NCBI GenBank assembly: GCA_013423385.1
Contig: BLZA01000019.1
Location: forward strand, 744,001 to 808,000
Direction: 5' to 3'
DNA from: Naganishia liquefaciens
Lineage: Eukaryota; Basidiomycota; Tremellomycetes; Filobasidiales; Filobasidiaceae
Length of the DNA stretch: 64,000 nucleotides
A program made the position numbers and the translations under genes. Positions 55,489 to 64,000 of this stretch are shown here, piece after piece (position 1 is the stretch's first letter; each line of letters begins with the position of its first letter). Below the pieces are notes generated by a model that had not been told where the DNA came from, searched no databases, and was given only the letters and a program-made list of their open reading frames with translations.

Positions 55489-56304
55489 CAACGGTGAGTG
55501 TCTGTCATGTGGTGTCGTAGTTGGTGACTTGCAATGCCAACAGAGCGATGAGGAGAAGATGTCGCTATCAGCGCATCCTTTGCCTCTTCGCACTGTACTC
55601 TGCATCCGAATCTCGGCCTCGCGCGAGCAGTGAAACACGAGCAGCCGGTCGATCGCCCCTTGCCGATATCTTCGGATTTCCCGGCGCACGGGAATTGCTA
55701 GAGTGCCGACTGGCTGGCTCGATGTCGCGTGATTACGGCCAAAGCATAGCTGCCCATGCGCCCGTCATCCCGCCACTCGCCCCCGCCCTCTCGGATCGAC
55801 TACACACCACCACCGCCGCCGACACGACCGCGGTCCGACGTGAACGCTGCCACGGCGCCATCGCCACCAGCTGCCCGCCCTCATCGGCCCCGCCTCCACC
55901 CCGGTTAGCGGAAGAGGGGACATGTGAGATCGGATGCAAACAACGATAAGACCTCTCTGCTTAATTGCATTCTCGCGTATGAAAGCGCCTCGCCCGGGGT
56001 CGAATCGAGCGCCGTCGATATCGAACCGAGAGCGCATTTCCTCTGACCCGTTTAGAAGGGATAAGCGAGATCGGTTTCGGTTTCGAGTATCGGATTCCTT
56101 GTTGTCGGGAGAACCACTGGCGCATCTCTCGTCGACCATCATTCATTCATTTTGCCATCGGTCGCCTGGCAAGACTCAACCGACGACCCTTGCACGACAC
56201 GAACGACCGTTGTTAGCAACGCCTCGTACTGGCTGGTATGTCAATACCGAAACGTTGCGTTGCCGGACATCACTAACATATCGTCTCCAGCAGATCCCTT
56301 CATC
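55489..56304. promoter_or_regulatory. Bidirectional promoter of the sulfurase and xanthine dehydrogenase genes
   Basis: About 815 bp. Two HGATAR-type sites are visible: CGATAA at 55944-55949 and CTATCA (reverse) at 55565-55570. GATA factors of the AreA/Gat1 type activate purine-use genes in fungi, so shared nitrogen control is plausible. The sites are common by chance and binding is not shown. Confidence 0.35.
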
Positions 56305-59300
56305 ATGCCTTCAATTACCCACACCCATTCCATCAACGGCTTCCCGGCACTGCAGACATTCAAGTCCCAATCCCTCATCTTCTCGCTCAACTCGACCAAG
56401 ATCCACATCGATAACCCAGATGGAGACCTCACGCTGCTAGACTTTGTCCGCGCCCAGGGCTTTACGGGCACCAAGCTCGGCTGCGCTGAAGGCGGATGCG
56501 GCGCATGTACCGTCGCCGTCGGACAAGTCATGCAGGACGGTAAAGTCCGCTATCGCGCCGTCAACGCCTGTCTCATGCCCCTGATCGGCGTGCACGGATG
56601 TCACGTCCTCACAACGGAGGGAATCGGCAGCACGGCGAATCCGCATCCGATTCAACAGCGCTTCGCACCGACGGCGCAGTGTGGGTTCTGCTTTAGCGGG
56701 ATCGTCATGGCGTTCTGGGCGTTTGTTCGACAACGGTACGACGAGGATCCGACGGGTGCCGGACTGACCGAGAAATTGATCGAGGAGAGCTTTGATGGGA
56801 ATTTATGTCGCTGTACCGGGTACCGGCCCATTCTCGATGCGGCCAAGAGCTTTGCACGAGACTACCGGCAATTGCCGAATGTCGAGATTCTGACGGATGG
56901 AGCCCTCGAGCGGGAGCAAGAGCAGGACAAGGAGAAGTACGAAAGGCTCGAGAGGCAGGACGCGCTCGCCAAGAAGCCAGAGGACGACTTTATCCCCATC
57001 AAGGAGGCAACAGCCATCGGTGGAGGCAAGGGTACGCAGACCAATCTCGTCGACAATGACAAACAGCCTGGTGCACCCGTCCTGTGTGCCAAGGGAGCCG
57101 ATTGCTGTCGCAACAAGCACACAAACGGTGAGACCAATGGCGTGGAAAAGCAAAAGCCCAAGATGATCCCCGGGATCCCGCAATTCAAGTTCAAGGCCTA
57201 TAGTCCCGACGCCGAGCCACTGTTCCCGCCTTACCTAAAAAAAGTCGCTCGAAAGCTGCGCAGTCAGGATCTCATTTTCGTCCATCAACGAAAGGACATC
57301 TTGCTGGAGGATGACGACGGAACATCGGCACTCGGCAACGTGTGGCTTCGTCCCGGTTCGCTATCGAGCTTGCTGGACGTCATGAAACAGTACCCGAATG
57401 CCAAGATTCGGTCAGGTAACACGGAAACCGGTATCGAAGTCAAGTTCAAGGCCAGTCGGTTCGCCGTCTCCGTCTTTGTTTCGGAGCATCTTGAAACGCT
57501 CGCAACCTTCCGGGCTGATGATCAGGGAATGACAATCGGCAGCGCCTTGCCGTTGACAGACCTCGTGCAAGCTTGCAAGGCCGAAAAGCGAAAATGCGGT
57601 AGCCGAGGCAAGGAAATGATCCTTGATGCTGTCGTCGACAACCTTCGACATTTCGCCGGCACGCAGATTCGAAATGTCGCAACAATCGCGGGTAATATCA
57701 CGACGGCGTCGCCCATCTCGGACTTGAATCCGGTGTGGGTGGCAACAGGGGCAACCCTCAGCTACCTCGATACAACGGCCAATGGGACCGAGTCGACCGC
57801 GAAATCGGTCAACATGAGGGACTTTTTCCTCGGATACAGAAAGACGGCTTTGCCGGTCGGTGCTGTTGTCACCGAGCTCTTCGTACCCCTCCCGCAAGCG
57901 GAATCTGGTAATGTGCGCTCGTTTACGAAAGCGTACAAGCAGTCGAAACGAAAAGACGACGATATCGCTATCGTTACCTGCTGCCTGCATGCTGAGCTGG
58001 AAGGCAAGACAATCAAGGACATCAGGCTAGTATACGGAGGAATGGCTCCGATCACCATTGAAAGCAAGGATACGCAGAGTTACCTGATGGGCAAAGAATG
58101 GGGCCAAGACGAAGTTCTCTTCAACGCGCTCGAGCGTCTGTCAACCGTCGACTTTGCCTTGCCATCCGGGGTTCCCGGAGGAATGGCCGTCTATCGAAAG
58201 TCGCTGGCGATGGGATTCTTTGCCAAGTTTTGGACCGAAGTGGCAGAAGAGTTGCAGCTCGAGCTCGATTCCAACATTTCGGACATCAAGGAGCTTGCCA
58301 GTAACAGTATTCACCGCGGCACTTCCAAGGGTAGCCAGGACCTCGAGGATGTCGAACTGGCACGCGTGGCTGGTCAGCCGCTTCCACATCTCGCTGCACT
58401 AAAACATGTGACGGGAGAAGCTCAATATCTCGATGATATTCCCAAGCAAGCCAACGAACTTTACGGTGCTTTGGTACTATCCGCCAAGCCGCATGCAAAG
58501 ATCCTCAACATTGACGCGGAGAACGCCCTGAGAATGGAGGGTGTCGCCGAATTTGTGTCTTTGCAGGATCTTCCGGGAAGCAATATCTGGAACCCACCAG
58601 CGATGGATGAAGTCTTCTTCGCTGAAGACAAGGTGTATACTGTCGGCCAAATCATCGGTGTCATTTTGGCGGAGACCAAAGCGCAAGCTCAGGCCGGGGC
58701 CAGAGCGGTTCTAGTCACGTACGAAGAGCTGCCCTATTTGCTCACCATCGATGAGGCGATCGCGGCGGATAGCTTCTTCCCGCCTAGGCCCAAGTTGCAC
58801 CGCGGCGACATCTCAAAAATGGAGGCGGAATCTGACCACGTCCTCGAGGGCACATGGCGCATGGGCGGTCAGGAACAATTCTACTTTGAAACGCAAGCGG
58901 CTCTCGTAATTCCTCACAAGGAAGACAACGAGACAGAAGTCTGGACGTCAACCCAGAATCCCTCGGAAACGCAGGTCTTTGTTGCATCGGCACTCGGCAT
59001 TCCGCAAAACCGAGTGGTCGTACGAACCAAGCGAATCGGAGGTGGTTTCGGAGGCAAGGAAACCCGGTCAATCAATCTCGCCGCTGTCATGGCTGTCGCA
59101 GCTCGCAAAGCAAAGCGACCAGTGAGGTCGATGCTGGACAGAGACGAGGATATGATTACATCAGGCCAACGGCACCCCTTTATGGCCAAGTATCGAGTTG
59201 GATTCACCAACGAGGGGAAGCTGGTCGGTCTTGACGTACAGATCTACAACAACGGCGGCTGGAGTCAGGATCTCAGTCAGGCAGTCTTGGAGCGTGCGAT

Positions 59301-60943
59301 GACTCACGCGGACGGGTGTTATTGGATTCCAAACTTCAGGATTGAAGGCAAGATTGCCAAAACGAACACAATGTCAAACAGTGCCTTTAGAGGCTTCGGT
59401 GGGCCTCAGGTATGTTGTTAAGAGGAAATGTCGATCCAGCAAGGCTGACACGCTGTCGTAGGGGATTCTATTCAACGAGACAGTAATGTCCATGATCGCT
59501 GGCAAACTCGGCAAACCCGTCGAAGAGCTTCGTGAACTGAACATGTACAAAGAAGGAGACAAGACTCACTTTGGGCAAGCACTTCAAGACTGGAATGTTC
59601 CAACACTCTGGCAACAGATCAAGGAAAGCAGCGACTATGAGCGCCGCCGAAAAGAGGTGGACGCTTTCAACGTCCAGAATAGGTGGAAGAAGCGAGGCCT
59701 GGCGATGATGCCCACCAAATTCGGTATCAGTTTCACGGCGCTGATGCTCAACGTAAGAGCTTTCATCTACGCCGAGTCTCGTCTGAGGCTGACTTCGAGC
59801 TCCCTCACAGCAAGCATATGCTCTTGTCAACGTTCATCAGCACGATGGATCTATCAGTTTATGGCATGGCGGCGTAGAGATGGTGTGTTCATGTCTTACA
59901 CAACGTTTGCATGTCACTGACAGCCATCTGCTATAGGGCCAAGGTCTACATAGCAAAATGTCCCAAATATGCGCGGATGAGCTCGGCGCGCCTCTCGAAA
60001 AGATCCACATCATGGAAACCAACACAATGACTACTGTGAACACCTCTGCTACTGCCGCGAGTGCAGCTAGCGACCTAAACGGTATGGCTATCAAGAATGC
60101 ATGCGATCAGTTGAACGCGAGATTAGCGCCATACCGCGAAAAGATGCCCAATGCGACCTTCCAAGAATTATCGCATGCCGCGTACTTTGATCGAGTTCAT
60201 TTGTCAGCAGTGGGCCACTACAAGACTCCTGACATCGGTTTCAATTGGGTTACCAAGGAAGGTAAACCCTTCTTTTACTTCACGCAGGTAAGCCGTCTGG
60301 CGACAATTGACAGTGCATCGCTGAGCAGCCTTACATATTAGGGTACAGCGGTCAGTGAAGTCGAGATCGACACTTTGACCGGCGATTGGACGATTCTTCG
60401 AGCCGATGTCCATATGGATATTGGCAGGAGTATTAACCCCTTGATCGACGTCGGGCAGATCGAAGGAGCTTTCACCCAAGGTATGTTCGGCCCGTGGTTG
60501 TTGTTGTTCGGACCAGACACTCAATACTGCAAACAGGCTTCGGTTTGACAACGATGGAAGAAACACTTTTCCTTCAGAATGGTCAACTAGCGACTCGAGG
60601 CCCAGGTGCATACAAGATTCCTTCGTTCTTGGACACACCGCAAGACTTCAGAGTCTCCTTCCTAAAGATGAAACATGCCAAGACAGCCCACTTGCGGACG
60701 ATCCAGACCTCAAAGGGAATCGGCGAGCCGCCATTGGCCCTCGGCGGCACTGTCTACTTTGCGATAAAGGATGCTTTGACGAGTTCGAGAAAGGATAACG
60801 GGCTGAAAGGAGAGTGGAATCTAATCTCACCTGCAACACCGGAACGAATCCGTTGCGCCACCGGGGACAAGATCTTGCAGATCGCGGAGAAGAACTGCTC
60901 TCCAAAGAAAGATGAGAAGCCTTTCTTTGTTTCCATCTTCTGA
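56305..60943 (+). CDS. hxA: Xanthine dehydrogenase (purine hydroxylase I)
   Basis: The enzyme oxidises hypoxanthine to xanthine and uric acid using molybdenum, two 2Fe-2S clusters and FAD. Exons 56305-59409, 59462-59752, 59811-59882, 59937-60287, 60342-60480 and 60537-60943 give 1454 aa. The plant-type ferredoxin domain has [13 protein letters not shown] (C60, C65, C68), then [15 protein letters not shown]. The second cluster domain has [13 protein letters not shown] and [11 protein letters not shown]. The FAD domain has [14 protein letters not shown] and [17 protein letters not shown]. The molybdenum domain has [40 protein letters not shown] and the catalytic Glu in [12 protein letters not shown]. 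An insert of about 110 residues, partly low-complexity, separates the Fe-S and FAD domains. Intact-looking throughout. The neighbour is its cofactor sulfurase. Confidence 0.96.
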
Positions 60944-62394
60944 TAAAGCTGTCAAGTTGACGCAGCATAGAGTCAAGAGGCTCGTGGTATTTGCTGTAAT
61001 TGTGTCATCCCGCTCAGTTGTAAAAGATACATGTATGTTTGCGGGTCATTTTGGTCTTATGCAGCAGTGAAGAATTACTTTATGTGTGTACTTGTACGAA
61101 ACGTCTCGCAATATGACTGCAGAACATTTCTTCTCCCTAATACGTCATGCCAGCTTGAAGCCGAGGAAGCACTAGTATAATAAAAAATGTAGAGATCGAT
61201 TGAGAATGAACGGATCAATCTTTTTAGCTTTGAACATGCATTCACGGTCCCTTTCTGCTCTGCATGCTTTTAAACACTCCTTTGTTCATGGCGATATAGC
61301 GGGTACAGAATGGGTATTAATGAGGACGATCATTTCGTCGGCAAGACTTCGCTTAAGAAGGCAAAGCTTTTCGGGGAACTTAAGTGCTGCTCAAAGCCGA
61401 CAGTAATCATTGCATTCAGATATAAGACTTCTTGGAAGCACTTTTGCAACTCCAGCTCAAACGCCTACCTACCTACCTGCCTGCAGCAATACATCGCTAG
61501 CGAAGCGATTGACAAGCGTGCGACTCTTGGTTCTTGCGTCATTGACAGGAGATCTCGCTTGCATCTCGCTGTTAATGGCCGTCTACTAATTGAGGCCGCG
61601 TACTGTCCAGAGTCTCCCAAGTGTAAGAGAATTCAGAACTGTGATGATATCAGACTGCGATGACTGACATCCGTGCACGCACAGTGATCTGGATTCTGGT
61701 GGACGTCAATTTGCACACCAAGCTGCATACCGCCACGGCATATCCTATCTGAGAGCCCGGAGGAGCTTCCGGACGAACTACGCATCCGCACAAACTCACA
61801 GAAAGCCTTCGACGTAGTTTTGCCACGTGGGTTTGAAACACTTCTCTCGTGAGTCATAAATCGATGCAGCTGTTGATGTTCGGGCTTCAGGGGGGAAAAC
61901 TCTGCAGAGACATTACGTTATCTCGCACCGGATTGCGGAGCCAGATAGCGATGCAGAAGGATAGCTGCAAAGAAATGAGGGCGCGGGAAAGAGGGCTGGA
62001 ACAGTCGACCTCTGAGAAGCGTCAGATCGGGACAAAAGAGCTGGGAGAAAATAATCAACCCCAGAACGCTGGGCCGTGAACGCCGGTCAGAAGCTCGAGA
62101 GAACGATCGTAATCTCGCAAGGCTGCATCGCCAGCTACATCGACCCATGCAATCAGCTAACTGTCCAGCCTCCGAAGCATCGCCCTGCGTCTTAGCTTTC
62201 ACGTGTTTTTGAATGACGCATGCTTTCAACAGCGATTGCAACGTACCGGTTATATAGAATGCTGATCAAGGTCGAATGACAGCTGCCCGCTACCAGGTCT
62301 CCTCTCAGCACCTTCCTGCTTGCACTGGCATCACTCAGCCCAGACTATCTCGGTATCCCGTTCATCGACGGCCGCACGAATCTCACCTTAGAAA
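60944..62394. other. Long intergenic stretch, no gene seen
   Basis: About 1.45 kb with lower GC than its surroundings. Frames such as 61310-61663 (+) and 61918-62241 (-) have no motifs. A short CTAC/CTGC tandem tract lies at about 61463-61484. The distal end is the promoter of the next gene. Confidence 0.4.
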
Positions 62395-64000
62395 ATGCCT
62401 GCAGCAAAGGTCATGTTGAATCTTGGCGCGCTTCCCCCCAAGCAGAACGCAACGGACATGAAGAAAGACGGACAGAACGTAAGTCTCGATGTCTTGACGG
62501 AGAATGTTGGGCAGAAGTCTGATTTCATTTCAAAACAGTACCCAAGGACGCCCTCCGTAAGTGGTGGAGAAGCAGTGGACCACAAGGCTCGACGGGAAGA
62601 CTAACGCGAAACACCACAGCGAACCAATCCCAATGCCCCTCCTTGGCCCGCTTACCGTGGCTATCACGAGTACTCTTTCGCCCACGTAAGCTATATAGCA
62701 AGTCTTTGACGATGTAGCGCTCTGACACACTCCCTCCGCCCAGGCGACCATGTCTGTCCGTCTCCCAACCATTCTCGGAAAGGGTATCGCCGACGTACAC
62801 CAGACGCTGAACCAAGAGGTTTGTGAGAAATCGAATGTAGCTGGATGTCTGTATCTGACGTCTCGCTTTCCCCCTTGCCAGTCTGACGAAGAACGCATCA
62901 CCGACCTTGTCGCCTGCATTCACCGAATGGAAGACCTCATGGACGATTTGACCGAAAACTCAAAGTTGCGACCCATCATCGACGATGGCGCCGGAGATAT
63001 CCCTCTGTGGAACAAGGAGATCGCGAAGTATTTCCAGGGAAAGGACTTCATGAACGCACCCTGGTTGTTCGCTGAAGCCTACAAGTACCGACGACTGAGA
63101 GAATGCTTCTCGTTGAGCAAGCACTGGGTCGAGTACGATGTCTTCTTCAGGCAAAAGTGTGACACATTCTCTCGTTCGGCTACTGCAGTCTTCGAATTGG
63201 CCTCGCGTTTCGCCCAGCCATTCAAGCATGCCGATGGATTGAATGACGACGAGAAGCTTGCGGCAAACAAGCTTATCTTCAGGGAATTGACGCAAGGTGA
63301 GTCCCTCAAAGACAACGCTTCGCAAAGTGGCTGACACAGCTCTATTCGCCCTTTAGTCTGCCTTTGGGGAAACTCCACCGACTTGTCTCTCTTGATTGAC
63401 ATGAGCGAGGAGGACATCAAGAAGCTGCAGAGCACTGGTGGTGAACATTTGGCAGCTACGGAGAAGAATATCTTGGGTAACCAGTAAGTTTATCGCAAGG
63501 TCGCCGCATCTTCGAGAATTACCTGACGCTTTGTCGGCACAGCCTCGAGAACCTGACAAACTATGTCACTAGCATGAAGGGCGGTCGAATTGACTTTGTT
63601 CTCGGTAAGCTTTTATTTTTCTGGAATGCAGATGTTCATTTCTGACATTCTTCGTTCAATTCTCAGACAACGCTGGTTTCGAACTCTACTGTGATTTCGT
63701 CTACGCCGATTGGTTGATCCAGAGTGGTATCTGCGACCAGATCGTGTTCCACGGCAAGCGTTTGCCTTGGTTCGTGTCCGATGTTACACGAAAGGATTGG
63801 GACTGGTATGTTGTCATATTTAAGTTTTAGTGGAGGGCTCACACTTACGTATCACCTAACAGGCTCTTGAACTCTTGCGTTTACGGCTACTTGTTCAGCG
63901 AGGCTTCCGAAGCCGACATGGACCAGCTTCGTCTGATGGGACGAAGGTGGAAGCAATATGAGAAGGAGGGCAAGTGGCGGTACGAGCAGCATCCCTTCTG
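62395..64000 (+). CDS. DUF89/ARMT1-type damage-control phosphatase (cut by window end)
   Basis: DUF89 subfamily III proteins (yeast YMR027W, human ARMT1) are metal-dependent phosphatases of sugar phosphates and related damaged metabolites. Exons seen are 62395-62478, 62539-62556, 62620-62685, 62744-62818, 62882-63296, 63357-63483, 63543-63604, 63667-63805 and 63863 onward; the gene continues past the window. It shows PAYRGYHEYSFAH, RLPTILGKGIADVHQTL, NAPWLFAEAYKYRRLRE, LWGNSTDLSLL and the metal-binding core VLDNAGFELYCDFVYADWL, then FHGKRLPWFVSDV. The Asn and Asp of DNAG and the earlier GNSTD Asn are family metal ligands. Exon 2 is only 18 nt. The N-terminal about 50 residues before the conserved part are poorly conserved, so the exact start is less sure. 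Confidence 0.9.

Noticed and set aside
52794-60943. The sulfurase and xanthine dehydrogenase pair as part of a larger purine-use cluster
   Set aside because: Flanking genes (SEC12, DUF89 phosphatase) have no purine role; no permease, urate oxidase or allantoinase is present.

Overview
The window looks like nuclear DNA of a basidiomycete fungus, possibly a Tremellomycete. Almost every gene is broken by several introns of about 48-80 nt with GTRNGY-type donors and CTNAC/CTRAY-like branch sites. The gene set (Pho81, AA9 monooxygenase, Skt5 with a CVIM tail, fungal xanthine dehydrogenase, COP9 subunit, Mlh3) is fungal. I rebuilt the spliced models by hand from reading frame, splice signals and remembered protein families; no alignment was run. 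The class assignment is an inference.

Layout. 0.4-3.2 kb: NIP7 (-) and proteasome alpha-6 PRE5 (+), divergent. 3.5-4.6 kb: an unknown multi-pass membrane protein (-). 4.6-10.35 kb: a gene-poor stretch with decayed reading frames and a 12-bp tandem repeat. 10.35-20 kb: hexokinase (-), a 2-oxoglutarate/Fe(II) oxygenase (+), a Ktr-type mannosyltransferase (-) and a Ycp4/WrbA-type flavoprotein (-). 20.8-27.4 kb: an AA9 copper monooxygenase with a long disordered tail (-), an EH-like/NPF protein (+) and a Faf1-like nucleolar protein (+). 27.5-38.4 kb: PHO81 (-), a GRAM-VASt sterol transporter (-) and MLH3 (+). 38.6-56 kb is a GC-richer, very compact block in which strands mostly alternate: SKT5 (-), mitochondrial uL3 (+), alanine aminotransferase (+), PSF3 (-), CSN1 (+), NOP53 (-), SEC12 (+), molybdenum cofactor sulfurase (-). 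56.3-60.9 kb: xanthine dehydrogenase (+). 62.4 kb to the end: a DUF89/ARMT1 phosphatase (+), cut off by the window edge.

Most genes are unrelated housekeeping loci. The clearest functional pairing is the divergent molybdenum-cofactor sulfurase and xanthine dehydrogenase: the first sulfurates the cofactor that the second needs. No CRISPR array, rRNA, convincing tRNA or intact mobile element was seen. The most interesting signals are a flavodoxin gene whose last intron could switch a membrane-anchor tail on or off, four GC-AG introns among about 128, a possible N-terminally extended NIP7, and the unexplained 4.6-10.35 kb stretch.
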